This document shows positions 48,601 to 57,730 of a stretch of 64,000 nt of DNA, piece by piece. The stretch comes from Thysanoteuthis rhombus (lineage: Eukaryota > Mollusca > Cephalopoda > Oegopsida > Thysanoteuthidae). The notes under the pieces were generated by a model, which saw only the letters and a list, made by a program, of their open reading frames with translations, was not told the DNA's origin and did not search any database. A program made the translations under genes and the position numbers. The stretch is from assembly GCA_963457665.1 (NCBI GenBank), contig OY735207.1, positions 59,218,613-59,282,612 of the forward strand, written 5' to 3'. Each line of letters begins with the position of its first letter. The stretch's first letter is position 1.

Positions 48601-49483
48601 TAGTTCAAGTAGTTTCAAACAATTCTCCTATTCAAGAGAAAAGTTTAAAAAAACACGAACAATTTGTTCAGTTCAATGAACATTCAAAAGAATTTTTTTT
48701 TAATCAAACAATACATTTTAAAGCACTTGAATTTCAAAGTATTTGAATTTTAAAGTATATAAATATTAAAATATTTTTTCCCAAAAGCGACCATGTTTGA
48801 TAAAGAAAATTAAATGTTTTGATAACATTACAAAACTATAACAGAGCGAAGGGTATAACGACCAAAAAAGAAATTAAGTACAAATAAATTCAAATCAAAA
48901 TTAAAGAAGGAACCGATAGTCCTAGTGGGTATATGTTCTTTAAATTAGTAAGTGAAAAAAATAAAATGAAATAGATTAAAACAAGACTAACCACCTGTTG
49001 TTGTTGATAAAACAGCTTAGAAAGAAAGATTCTTTTGTCAAACATCTAAAACCAGGAGTCTTTTGTTAGTTAAACTGACGTATTCATTCAAAACACTGAA
49101 GACAATTTATTCAATAGACAACGAGTGAATAAAATACTTGGAAAGTTTTGTTTTTTTTAATATCAACTAAGGAAAGGTGGATTACAGTTTGGGATATTTT
49201 CACAGGAAAATAAATATAAATGCTTATTTTTTCTAAATAATCGAGAGAAAGAAGGAAGACCGCCATAAAATAAAGCACATGTCGGTTTCACTAGTTTGAA
49301 AAAACCCTCAACCAATCTCATCTTTGAATCGCGCCAATATTTAAAAGAAAAATTGAAGTGACAGAAAGTGGAGGGTTAAATACAAAAATGGAAAAGGTAG
49401 CAATTATTAATTTTTCTTTTTTTCCTTTTACCTGAAGGGATATAATCAACATCACTAGCGCTGCTCGACTCTTCGTCAGACAT
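33594..49483 (-). CDS. CFDP1: Craniofacial development protein 1 (BCNT/Swc5 family), eight exons
   Basis: Eight minus-strand exons, all with GT-AG introns and matching phases, join into 347 codons (human CFDP1 has 299). Order: 49,432-49,483; 44,593-44,719; 42,813-43,074; 41,855-42,000; 39,891-40,085; 35,729-35,813; 34,321-34,406; 33,594-33,684. The protein is a nuclear subunit of the SWR1/SRCAP remodeller that loads histone H2A.Z; its acidic N-terminus binds H2A-H2B. Visible features are SDVDYIPS (residues 10-17, the acidic-aromatic motif), a basic KRKRKTAPALPARKRR segment (about 48-63), a charged coiled-coil-like stretch (about 80-112), LWQSFLSDVG (115-124) and the C-terminal BCNT domain from VTKVYDFAGEE (about 185) through SKLDWDTF (292-299) to YLERMAFLDR (319-328). 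An optional 84-nt exon is listed separately. The introns are filled with repeats. Confidence 0.95.
33837..33955. repeat. Foldback element in CFDP1 intron 7
   Basis: 33,837-33,856 (GTTTCAAAGTAGCCACCGCC) pairs with 33,936-33,955 with three mismatches in 20; weaker pairing extends inward (CCGTATAGCAGCAGG against CCCTGCAGCTACGG). It is GC-richer than its surroundings. Confidence 0.65.
34321..34406 (-). CDS. CFDP1: CFDP1 exon 7
   Basis: 86 nt between a T-run with TTGCAG and a GTAAGT donor. It encodes DKSKLDWDTFKQSEGIESEL, the most conserved core of the BCNT domain, and HNRSKQ. Confidence 0.96.
34936..34959. repeat. (AT)n microsatellite
   Basis: Twelve uninterrupted dinucleotides in CFDP1 intron 6. 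Confidence 0.9.
35729..35813 (-). CDS. CFDP1: CFDP1 exon 6
   Basis: 85 nt between a TTTCAG acceptor and a GTAAGT donor. It encodes NKRPGGGASGGLGSLLNKLG and KKPKISTL, aligning with the GMSSLLGKIGAKKQKMSTL segment of the vertebrate protein. Confidence 0.95.
36685..37060 (+). repeat. Dispersed repeat R2, CFDP1 intron
   Basis: Contains CAGGTCTGGTTAGTCACTCG, CACATGACCAACATTCTTTGGCAG, TTGATCACTAAG, then CAGGCACAAACTAATAAACC and GGGAATTTTCACCC. The same phrases recur in order at 40.63 and 55.0 kb and inverted at 52.8 kb. Confidence 0.65.
38409..38492 (-). CDS. CFDP1: Candidate CFDP1 cassette exon (84 nt)
   Basis: It lies between exons 5 and 6 in the same orientation. A T-rich tract and TTATAG acceptor precede it, and a GTATGT donor follows. 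It is exactly 28 codons long, enters and leaves in phase 2 like its neighbours, and has no stop, so it can be included or skipped without changing frame. It would add CLRKLEACGLTNKQSGLSSK and flanking residues to the variable linker. I know of no counterpart in vertebrate CFDP1. RNA evidence is lacking. Confidence 0.55.
   Translation of the reverse strand, partial: AVPSKTGSLRTHEQTIWVEFKGTNLRE
39891..40085 (-). CDS. CFDP1: CFDP1 exon 5
   Basis: 195 nt between a CCTCTAG acceptor and a GTAAGT donor. It begins ITKEVDANSKEA, matching VTKEVDATSKEA in the vertebrate protein, and continues with a serine-rich linker containing eight consecutive serines. Confidence 0.95.
40630..40890 (+). repeat. Dispersed repeat R2, CFDP1 intron
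   Basis: CAGGTCTGGTTAGTCACCC, CATATGACCAACAATTTTTGGCA, GGTGATCAATAAATAATTGG, CAAACCAAGGGACCAATTTAGCAT and TTTGACCC align with the other R2 copies. Confidence 0.65.
41165..41235 (+). repeat. tRNA-like SINE head, degenerate
   Basis: GTGGCTGAAGTGGTTAAAGCAATG resembles a Leu/Ser-type tRNA 5' half with its A box. A partial B-box-like GGACTTCAAGATTTCC follows. It is not foldable as a complete tRNA. Confidence 0.4.
41345..41545 (+). repeat. Dispersed repeat R1, CFDP1 intron
   Basis: CACCATAGCCCCACAAATGACC, TCTCTGGGTCACATCTTTTGGG and GTACACCACTACGTAACCC match the copies at 45.2, 55.4, 56.5 and 57.2 kb. Confidence 0.65.
41855..42000 (-). CDS. CFDP1: CFDP1 exon 4
   Basis: 146 nt between a TATTCCAG acceptor and a GTAAGT donor. 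A Ser/Pro-rich linker leads into VTVTKVYDFAGEEI, the beginning of the conserved BCNT C-terminal domain. Confidence 0.95.
42150..42490 (+). repeat. Repeat R5 in CFDP1 intron 3, open frame not a gene
   Basis: A plus-strand frame of 110 codons lies in the intron. Its second half resembles 27,270-27,400, so the frame is repeat-derived. No domain is recognised. Confidence 0.45.
42813..43074 (-). CDS. CFDP1: CFDP1 exon 3
   Basis: 262 nt between a TTGTAG acceptor and a GTATGT donor. It encodes the basic KRRGG start, an E/K/R-rich helix and LWQSFLSDVG, the counterpart of LWASFLNDVG in vertebrates, then a serine-rich linker. Confidence 0.93.
43855..44000 (+). repeat. Partial R2-like repeat
   Basis: CGTTGGCAGTATGCGATGTTGGGGAGGAT resembles GGCAGTGTGTGATGTTCAGGGTGAT of the 55.0 kb R2 copy. 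A poly-A run follows. Confidence 0.4.
44593..44719 (-). CDS. CFDP1: CFDP1 exon 2
   Basis: 127 nt between a TTTGCAG acceptor and a GTAAGT donor. It encodes an acidic stretch (EENSGDEENLGESGDES) followed by a basic KRKRK cluster likely to serve nuclear import. Confidence 0.92.
44870..45165 (+). repeat. Two tandem tRNA-derived SINE heads
   Basis: 44,930-45,000 has AGTTTAGCCCAGTCAATAAGAC and, 30 nt on, ATGATTTCAAATCACGGTAGG: A and B box forms of a tRNA. 45,073-45,145 repeats this as AATTAGCTCAGTTGGCAAGA and GTGATTTCAAGTCACAGTAGG. Both carry the same upstream phrase (GCCTTTGCACATCTGTAAGAA; GCCCTAACGTATTTATAAGAA), so about 145 bp is duplicated in tandem. Confidence 0.65.
45225..45600 (+). repeat. 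Dispersed repeat R1 in CFDP1 intron 1
   Basis: ATCACCATAGTCCCACATATGG, CTCTGTGTGTCTCCTGGTCACA, GGGTTACAACCACTGAGCATC, an A-rich tract, then GTGCTTTTGGGGGTCTCTATGG and CTGGTATTTTTTC. It directly follows the tandem tRNA heads, suggesting that R1 is the body of a SINE. Confidence 0.65.
45605..47900. other. CFDP1 intron 1, no further gene seen
   Basis: AT-rich DNA with short frames and homopolymer runs (G at 47,503; A at 47,416). Nothing recognisable on either strand. Confidence 0.4.
47950..48035 (-). repeat. tRNA-derived SINE head or tRNA pseudogene
   Basis: The minus strand reads TCGCTGAAGCAGTAAGGCGG, an A-box-like 5' half, and 30 nt further GATGCGAGTTCGAGTCCCAA, a near-consensus B box and T arm. 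The candidate acceptor strands (AGCTCTC and GAGTTG) pair poorly, so a functional tRNA is unlikely. Confidence 0.5.
48036..49431. other. CFDP1 intron 1, 5' part
   Basis: Very AT-rich with several A-runs. A minus-strand frame of 142 codons (48,123-48,551) is low-complexity Phe/Lys/Asn and is not credible as a gene. Confidence 0.45.
49432..49483 (-). CDS. CFDP1: CFDP1 exon 1
   Basis: Start codon at 49,481-49,483; 17 codons plus one base, with a GTAAA donor. It encodes the acidic N-terminus with DVDYIPS, matching the DEDYVPS region of the vertebrate protein. Confidence 0.9.
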
Positions 49484-49545
49484 TTTGTGTCGAAAGTCTC
49501 AATAACACCAAAATGAAAACCCAGTCAGGCTCGTGATGGGTGACA

Positions 49546-49553
49546 ACTTCCGG
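49546..49553 (-). promoter_or_regulatory. ETS-type site in the probable CFDP1 promoter
   Basis: The minus strand reads CCGGAAGT about 65 bp upstream of the start codon, the classic ETS/GABP core common in TATA-less housekeeping promoters. No TATA box is seen within 150 bp. Confidence 0.5.
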
Positions 49554-49559
49554 TTTGGA

Positions 49560-51150
49560 ATAGTTATCTCCCCTTCGTAAATCTATACCTTACTGAATCA
49601 CAAAGGTTTTATTTATTTGTTTATTTATATATCCATTTATTTATTTATTTATTATATAGAAATGCCTCTATGTGCATTTTCATATGAAATCTGCATTAAA
49701 AATACGTACTCAATATCAAAATACACATTTATTCGAGTGATTAAAATGTAGGAAACCTAATAGAGAAATCACAAACTTATCAGTACAGAAAAACATTCGC
49801 CAGGTGTTTTTTATATTTATTTATTTTTCTAAATTTCTCTCGACATTTCAATTGATAACTCCTAAAATTGCCTTTTAATTTTATTTTCTGTCCTAGATTA
49901 TCTAAATTTATTCAAGTTATTCTTGTAATTATTCATACTTATATTACTTATCACATAAATTGATGAGCTATAATAAAGTTTTGAAAGAGACTTTGCAATT
50001 AGTCGAGATGAAAAGCTAGGTGCCTGAGAGATCCGTTACCCAGGCAGTACCTCTCCACTGCACCAAAATGGGTAAGGTTAGGGGCGTGCTCTGATGGCAA
50101 CATCAAAAGCCAATGAGATGGGACAATTTCGGGAAACATCCACAATACAAAATTGTATGGATCCCCACATTAAAAAGATACCTTGTGTTATATTTAGTTC
50201 TCATGTGAGGAAAGTAAATACCTTCATTTTGTAATAAGTCTTAACTCAAAAATTTAGACAGCAATAGTATTGATAATTTTATTACATCTCATAATAAGTA
50301 TTCATTTTTTTACATCAGTTATTGGGTAGGTTATTTTATTTTGTTATATTAATTTGTTCATTAAAGTATTTTTGCTATACCTGATATTACTACAGATGTA
50401 CCAAATTTAAAGGCATTCAATAGTTTTGATAAGGGATTTTCACCAAGCCTCATATTATACTTACATTAAGTTTTGTTGTTAGCATCAATAGAATTTGTAC
50501 CTTGTCAGAATTTATGTTTTAGATAAGTGATTTCATTACGATCGGTACCATATTCATCTAGTCTAACACATGAGGTTGCCTTATTTAAATCTTTTGATAG
50601 AATTTCAAGTTAACTATATCTATAACTGTTTGTTCTCTTTATTCAAAATATTTTACAGAGTTACAGGCGCAGATCCCATTGGAACTTGTGAAATTGAATA
50701 ATTTTGAAAATATCTTGATAAAGAAATTTTATAGATAAAAGAAAATAATCCCAATTAATCATAAATTAACCTTTGAAGCAGCTCGATCATTTATAGTTGA
50801 AATTATGCACAAAAATAAATAAGTATCAGCTTTAGATATGAAACCTCAAATCTAGCCACATATGCAAAATGTCACTTCCTTTATCTACTGTCCATAAAAG
50901 ATCTGGACCCACATGTTCACTTGCTCATTTGAAGCCCCAACTTTCTTGGTCAGGTACTTGCTTTCTTTCTTTCTCTTTCTCTCTCCCTTTCCTTCTGTCA
51001 ATGATCGGTATTATTTCAGCAGCCTCCAAGATGATTTAAACTTTACTGTTTTTCCACCATGAACAATCATTGATTTTAACCTAGCTTATTTCATTTTCAC
51101 AGATGTTGAGATATCTCTCATATGCTCAGCTACAATTCACAGATCCTTTA
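49560..51150. other. No gene seen upstream of CFDP1
   Basis: An AGTTATCTCCCCTT motif lies at 49,562. A GC-richer stretch at 50,010-50,160 includes, on the minus strand, TGGTGCAGTGGAGAGGTACTG, which looks like a tRNA A-box region without a B box. The rest is AT-rich. Confidence 0.4.
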
Positions 51151-51179
51151 GCTCAAACGTATATTCACCTCTCCATCTC

Positions 51180-51600
51180 CCGGGAATGAAATGACTATGC
51201 ATTTACAAGACAGCAGTCAGGAATAACTCTGTTTCCTGATTCTTCTTACTTCAAGAAGCGCACATGGGTTAAGCCCCACGTGTTTTCTGTGATTTAGATG
51301 GTCTTTCCATCATGTATTTTTCAGCATCTGAGAATGACCCTCAAGTGGCATGTCAGGTGTCAAACATTGCCTGCAACTTGGCTGTAAGGCATACCACTGA
51401 TAACCCCGTCTCTCTAATTATAATTTGGTCTTTGAAATACTAAGCCTAACGGGTCCAAAGCATTTTAGTTATCTTCACTTCATTAACTCACAGCTATCAG
51501 AACTACTTAGCACAGAGTTCTTCCCCTTTTATCATGCTCTTCAACCCATCTTCTAGCTGATACTATATACCCATTTTATTATGGATCCAATCTCCTTTCT
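51180..51600 (+). repeat. Repeat family R3, uninterrupted copy
   Basis: TACTTCAAGAAGCGCACATGGGTT is followed directly by TTTTTCAGCATCTGAGAATGACCCTCAAGT, AACTTGGCTGTAAGG and TAATTATAATTTGGTCTTTGAA. These flank the RTE-like insertion at 11.9-12.6 kb, where the same phrases are about 0.75 kb apart. Confidence 0.55.
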
Positions 51601-52640
51601 TAATTACTTAGTAATCTCATCTAAACAGTCTTCTTTTATCACAATCGCTCTTACTAATGTTTACATATATTTTCCTTTCAGCTTCATATATATTGTTATA
51701 AATGTCTCATTTGTCAAATCATTAAATGTACGTTCTATTTGTCAAAACATTTGTATGTCTTTATTACAATTACAAACTCGGTTTAATTGCCACATCCATA
51801 TTTGTACTTAGGCATACCTATTCTCTCTTCTAAGAAAGAAACAAAATGGTTACTGATGGCCACTTCCTCTGTCTCCTTCAACATTTACAGTGACATCACA
51901 GTGTATGGCGGTAAACTCCAAGCACGTAGAGATGAATTCCTTTGTCCTCAGCAGCTACAACCATCCGATTACTACATAGAAACAACTATTACTACTCTCT
52001 ATCACACAATATTGGAACTATCATACTTATACCTTAAAAACAAACATTTGTTATTTCGTTTTTCATTTGATATAGGTAAGATGTCTTCCATCTTGTTTTC
52101 TTATCATTCATTGGTTATGTGGGAAATTTCTTTGCCAAATTCTTCTGCTCGAGTCTTTTGTCAATTCTAGCACTAAAAAAGCTATAACTCGAATGTAAGT
52201 GAAAAATGTTGACTCACATATTACTTCCCTGTTTTTAATGTTTGTGACTTGTTTTCTTTTTCGTATTTAGATTTGTAATCATAATTTCCCATTTGGATCC
52301 CTCCAATTACTAGATCCACTCTGAAAGCATAAAAATTTCATCATGCCTCATATTATAACAGTAAAAAAAAAGACACTTTACGTTATATGAACTCAATTTA
52401 GCAACACTTTATCACAACATTTTATGCTTTCCCTCCATTTGATTTCATAATTGTTATTTGTACATAGTAATAAAACATTCCATTTCGCTTATGATTTGAG
52501 AAGAGCGGACGTATAGTTGGTGGGAAACTGTATTAAAAAGATATAAAGATCGTACAAACTTTTTGGTTCACTTATGTTGCTATTTTATTTCATTAATTTT
52601 AGTAATACTTTATTAAATACATTAGAAACCGGTGACTAAA
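51601..52640. other. No recognised gene
   Basis: A plus-strand frame of 127 codons lies at 51,787-52,170 (with SVSFNIYSDITVYGG and FLCPQQLQPSDYYIE). No domain is recognised, and its position directly after R3 suggests repeat-derived sequence. Confidence 0.35.
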
Positions 52641-52654
52641 ACTATCAACATAGG

Positions 52655-53050
52655 TTTCTTCAGTATTTCAGCTTGTCTAGCTGGTTGGCTGGCTGGCTTG
52701 CTAAATATGTAGCACACATACAGGCTGCACCAATGGAGCTACAGGGCTGAAAATTTTAACATTCACACCTTATTATGTCGAGTAAGAACGTTTCCTACGC
52801 TAAAAGGTTTATTTTTGGGGATGGGGGTCAATTTATAATGAAGGTCTTTGCTAAATTGATCCCTTAGTTTGTGTCTGGTAGCATTCAGGCTAGTTTTTTG
52901 AAAATTCTAACTTCTTCAGTGATCACTGGCCTACAAAAGTTGAGAGAAGCAACTTATTCATTCATCACCACTTTTTTAATTGATCACCTCCAACACGGCA
53001 TGATGCCAAAAGACATGGGTTACATGACAGTGTCTATTGTGTTTTGTATA
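52655..53050 (-). repeat. Dispersed repeat R2 (with R1 remnant), inverted copy
   Basis: GGGGGTCAATTTATAATG, GCTAAATTGATCCCTTAGTTTGTGTC, AATTGATCACCTCCAACACGGCATGATGCC and GGGTTACATGACAGT are the reverse complement of the R2 phrases at 55.0 kb, in reverse order. CTGGTTGGCTGGCTGGC at 52,680 corresponds to the CCAACCAACC part of R1. Confidence 0.6.
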
Positions 53051-54920
53051 AAGTATTTTATATTTAGTAATTCTGCTTAATCTAGAATGAGTTTTTTTCC
53101 ATAGATGAAATAAACATTACATCACATAAAATGTTTGTTCAGCTATCAAGTAAAAAAAAGAAAAATTTTCTGTTTTTCAAATTTTTGTTATCGAACAACA
53201 TATTCACCATTTTATTCTATTATCCTCTTCGGATTTCAGACAACTTCATAATTCTGTCTCAACAAAGGGCTGCTCTAGCTTCATTTTGCAATCTTCCAGA
53301 GAACTGATTTTTTTAATTAAGAGAATTCTATAAAGATTGGAATGATTGATAATCTAAAGGTGCAATATCTTCTAAAAGTGATGAATGATTGAAAACTTCC
53401 CAGCCAAGCTGTAACAGTTTTTGCCTGGTCATCAAAGAAGTATGCAGTCTAGCATTATTCTGGACTATAATTCTCTTCCTCTAAATCCCAACCCAATCAT
53501 GACAATGGTTCCTGAGGTTAACAGATTTCCTCAAACCATACACACTATCACTACTAACAAGAAATTCTCAACTCAGAAGAGACAATGATCACTAAGGTTA
53601 ACATTGAAAAGCCTAACAATATGTTGCCAGAAAAGGTTATGCTACATATTATTTCTGGTTTGTTAAGCTGGTCTGATGTATTCAAATCAATCCAATTGTA
53701 CCATCCAAAATACAGGCAGATAAGATCTGAAAAGTTTTCAATATTGGGGTGACAGTGAATAAAAAACAAGGTAAAATATCTACTGGGCAAAAACTGGTGC
53801 CAGAGTAAAACAAAAAAAAAGTATGGATCAACAACAAAAAATGGACAAAAAATTGATTTTAGCATTGAAAACATAAGAAAATAATGAAATGAGATTTTTG
53901 TAAAAACAGACACCAGGCCAATGAAATAAGGGAGACAACTCTATTTTTAGGTAATCGATCATCTGAAACAAAATCATGATCTGATTTTGTGTAGTCTTTG
54001 AGAACATAATTTTATCATAAGACTATTTCTTTTGAAAAGAGAAGGAGAAATACATCAGGTGAATGTGGAGGTTGCTGCAAGACTTTATGCCTCAATACCA
54101 CTGAGAGTGCAAGAACCCACACCAATTGAGAGGTGTGGGGTATCGCTCACTTGAGGAGCATTTCATTCCGTCCATGTGGGACTCATTTTTCCGATTTTTT
54201 AATATTTCCTCTTACCTTGCGATGAGTTTGCTCAGTAGTAGTGTTCATTCCAAATGCTTTGCTGATATTATCAGCAGCTTGAAAAGCATTATGTCCTAAT
54301 TTGAAATCATATTTGAAAATTGAACATTTTAGGCAGATACTATTGTTGTTAAGAGCTCAATACCTCTTTATACTGAATCAGCATAAAAATACAATTAGAT
54401 CAGTAAATCTTCCATGTTTAGTATTATTCTCAATTATGTAAACAAAAATAATTTAATGTTTAACAACCTGATATAAAAGAACAAAGAAATGTAAGAAAAT
54501 TACGAAGTGATTTCTAAAAACAACTAGATGCCACACGCTCTTTATGAAGTCCAAAAGTGTATTGGCCAGAGTGTTATGTTAAAAACAAAAAGATGATCAT
54601 CATCATAATCTTTTAAAAATACATACAACTCTTAACATATATCTGATTACGGATAAAACTAAAGAAATGTTAATCTTGAAAAAAAGTATCTATTTATGAA
54701 TATTCGAGAGTGGATCAACAAGTCTGATATGGTTGTAAGCTGAATTTTAATCTGAAATTTTCACTTAACAATGTTTTATCTATGTGATCTATAGGTAAGC
54801 ATCGGATTAAGTGCATTGACAAGGGAGAAGATTATGTAATATTTGTTGAGCAAAATAAAAGATTTTTTCATCATAAGCTCTTGATTTTTTTATCTACCTA
54901 CGTACCATTTCAATGAGAAT
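53051..54920. other. No gene seen
   Basis: A minus-strand frame of 119 codons at 53,554-53,913 is Phe-rich and membrane-like by composition but has no recognised domain. A molluscan-type TAAGGGAGACAACT motif lies at 53,927. Confidence 0.4.
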
Positions 54921-54925
54921 GACAA

Positions 54926-55003
54926 TTATTGTAAATTCTCAAGTGTTCTATTCTCTGCTAGTTGATTATCGACAGAAACGGAACTCTTGAGAATTTACAA
55001 TAA
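54926..55003. repeat. Strong hairpin: 23-bp arms, 32-nt loop
   Basis: 54,926-54,948 (TTATTGTAAATTCTCAAGTGTTC) pairs with 54,981-55,003 with one mismatch in 23. The total length of 78 nt fits a microRNA precursor or the ends of a tiny foldback element. It abuts an R2 copy. Confidence 0.75.
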
Positions 55004-55640
55004 CAGTCAATAGTTACTCAATAAAAACTGCCATATAATCAACGTTTTTTGGCAGTGTGTGATGTTCAGGGTGATCAATTGAAAAATCATAAAAAATGTT
55101 AATAAATGAATAGGTCACTTCTCCCAGATTTTGCTAGGCAGTGATAACTGAAAATGTTTGAATTTTCCAAAAACTCGAACTAAGGGATCAATTTAGCAGA
55201 AACTCACATTGCAAATTGACCCCCCCAATAGCAAATATAGAAGGGAAAATTTCAGAAAGCAAAAAAAAAAAGATATAATGGGGAGTGAATGTTGAAATTT
55301 TCACCTCTGTAGTTATATTGGTTTGGCCTGTGCAGGTGAAATATACATACATAGCCAGCTGGACGAGTTTAAAAACTGAAGAAACCAAGTTGACAGTTTT
55401 AGTTGACAGTTTCTATTTGAATCACCACTGCCCCACAAATGGCCAACCTAACTTGCATGAGTTGGCTCCATCTAAAAAAACATTTTCAAAAAAGTGCTTT
55501 TTTGAGTTTCAACAATGCATAAATCTTGTGCTGGCATTTTCCAGATAAAAGATCTTTTTTTTTAAGATGATTTCAGATGATCTTTAGATTATCAGTTCTA
55601 ATAGATATGCAGGCTATGGTGATTTATTTGTGCTTGGTAC
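55004..55640 (+). repeat. Composite R2+R1 repeat, most complete copy
   Basis: The R2 part (ACTGCCATATAATCAACG, TTTTTTGGCAGTGTGTGATG, GGTGATCAATTG, CGAACTAAGGGATCAATTTAGCA, TTGACCCCCCC) is followed at 55,300 by the R1 part (ATCACCACTGCCCCACAAATGG, AAGTGCTTTTTTGAGTTTC, CTTGTGCTGGCATTTTCCAG). This suggests one family of about 600 bp of which other copies are pieces. Confidence 0.6.
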
Positions 55641-56499
55641 AGATATTATCCTTCTCATTGAAATTATGTTGAAGTTGTCAATCAGTGTTACATACCCCCC
55701 AAATTTTTTACCTTAAATCAACCATGAAAAAGCACCTAGAATCAAAAAAATGTACAAAAAACACTGTCAGCCTTTTTAAGGCCATTTTAAATAACTAAAC
55801 ATAGTTTCAATTTACCTAAAATTGCTAGGAAATAGTTAAAATGGGTTGTAATTGCTGAAAAATAGTGCTAATTATTGGCTGAAAATATTGCCACATATTG
55901 AATTTTTGTACTGCCAAAGCACTAAACCTGCTAAATTTAGTGCAAAAAGCATTAAATTAGCCACACTGTTGTCAATGGCAAACAAATGCTAGTGGCAAGT
56001 ATTTCAGGTTGCAGCTCATAAAACGGAATGAAGAAGAGGAGGATAAACAAATTGTCAATAACTTTGCAAGGAATCATTTGGGAAACACATCCGTGTATAA
56101 TTTTGGATTCACCAGAACATAGAGGTCAACTGCTACATTGCCCGGGAGGGGGAGGGAAGAGCATCTGTTTTCTAAGGAGAGAGCAAAAGAGTGTATTCGG
56201 AATATATCTTAGTGGCAACCCTGTTATGTGATAGACATTTCACCCATGACCCACAGTATGAATCAGATGTTAGATGGTGCACCAGACAGTTGGAGACATA
56301 TTACTTGACCCTGGAATGACACAACTGAGTGAGCACAAGCAAATAATAATACAGTCTTTTTATAAGGCAATATCAAGTTGGGGTGACATAAAACAAATGT
56401 GCTGCTCTGTTATCCTTCAATGACAGGAGAAAACAAAAATGGATGAAAATTTGTGGATGAAACAAAATTAAACCTTTGCCAGAACAAAACCAAATCCTC

Positions 56500-56830
56500 T
56501 CAGGTAACAATATCAAATCACCGTTGGCGAATCAGCCAGCCAAGTGAACTACACAATCTTATCTCTTTGAGTTTCCTTGTCTATCAATGTTTGGGTGCGT
56601 TTCCTGAGTATACCACTAAGCAGTATCAGGGAAAAAATTTTTCATTGTTTTTTTTTTTTTTTTTTAAATGCTTTTTGGGGTCTCAATGGTCATTTTGAGA
56701 GTAACAATGCTCCATCTTGTGCTGGTATTTTTTAGATAATTTTAGATAAAAGTTCTATTCTTTTAAATTATTTTGGATTATTTTTCCAGATAATTGGCTC
56801 TGGTACAGGCTAAGGGGTTTCACTTGAGCA
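56500..56830 (+). repeat. Dispersed repeat R1
   Basis: AATCACCGTTGGCGAATCAGCC, GTGCGTTTCCTGAGTATACCAC, a T-run, CTTTTTGGGGTCTCAATGGTCA and CTTGTGCTGGTATTTTTTAG align with the copies at 45.2 and 55.3 kb. Confidence 0.6.
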
Positions 56831-57224
56831 AGGAACAGATGTTAACATTCTATTTCTGTAGAATGAATAAAAAATCGACGATAAAAATAATAGAATCTGA
56901 TAATAGACAATGTATAAATCTGAAATGCATATCAGCAAGTTGTAATATATGTATTTTTATTTCTCATATGAATGCCAGCTATCAATCGAAAAAGTGCAAT
57001 CGATTCCCCCCCCCCCTTTCCAGCTTCTTTCAACCCTATTTTTTACCAACCCCGTAGATAGAACAATCGATCCCCAGGGGTCAGTATCGACTACTTTGGA
57101 GACACCAGTTCTAAGACCATATACCATAAGTGCAACCTCTTTCTTAGGGATTCATGGGGTATAGATTCAAGCATGCTATAGAATATGCCCCCCACCTGTT
57201 TGGAATAAAAGATGACATGTTTGA

Positions 57225-57289
57225 AAATGTAGTATCAAATCACTGTAGCCCCACAAATTAACCAACCGACCAGTCAAGTTGGCAACAGA

Positions 57290-57331
<42 letters not shown>

Positions 57332-57600
57332 CTGTGTGTCTCAGGGCACTGCTGGTTACATTTTGGGGGCTACAACCTCAGAAATTTTTCAAGACATTCT
57401 ATTTTTTTTTTCTTTCTATTAGACTGTGGAATGTGAACATACAGAATGACCGCCAGAACAGGGCCTGCGATGGGCTTCCCATGCATCAATCTCTTCAGGC
57501 ATGTACCCGAGTAACTTGGCGGGCTTTTCCCAATAACAGAGAAGCCAGAAACACATCTATTCAGCTCATAACACATTCAAACTCAGTATGTACAAGCGTT
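57225..57600 (+). repeat. Dispersed repeat R1 with (GT)n
   Basis: AATCACTGTAGCCCCACAAATTA, a (GT)n tract at 57,293-57,327, CTCAGGGCACTGCTGGTTACAT and GGGGGCTACAACCTCAG. The GT tract lies where other copies read CTGTGTGTCTC, so it grew from that short seed. Confidence 0.6.
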
Positions 57601-57730
57601 AATAACAACAACAATAATGATGATCAAGGGGCAGTAACTCGGTTTGTTACACTATAATCTTCATGAAACATCTCTTTTCAAATTAGAAATCATTTCATCA
57701 GTTCAGAGAAAAAGAGAACTTACATTTTCC

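Noticed and set aside
53554..53913. Phe-rich 119-codon minus-strand frame as a membrane protein gene
   Set aside because: No recognised domain, no splice partners, and composition typical of AT-rich non-coding DNA.
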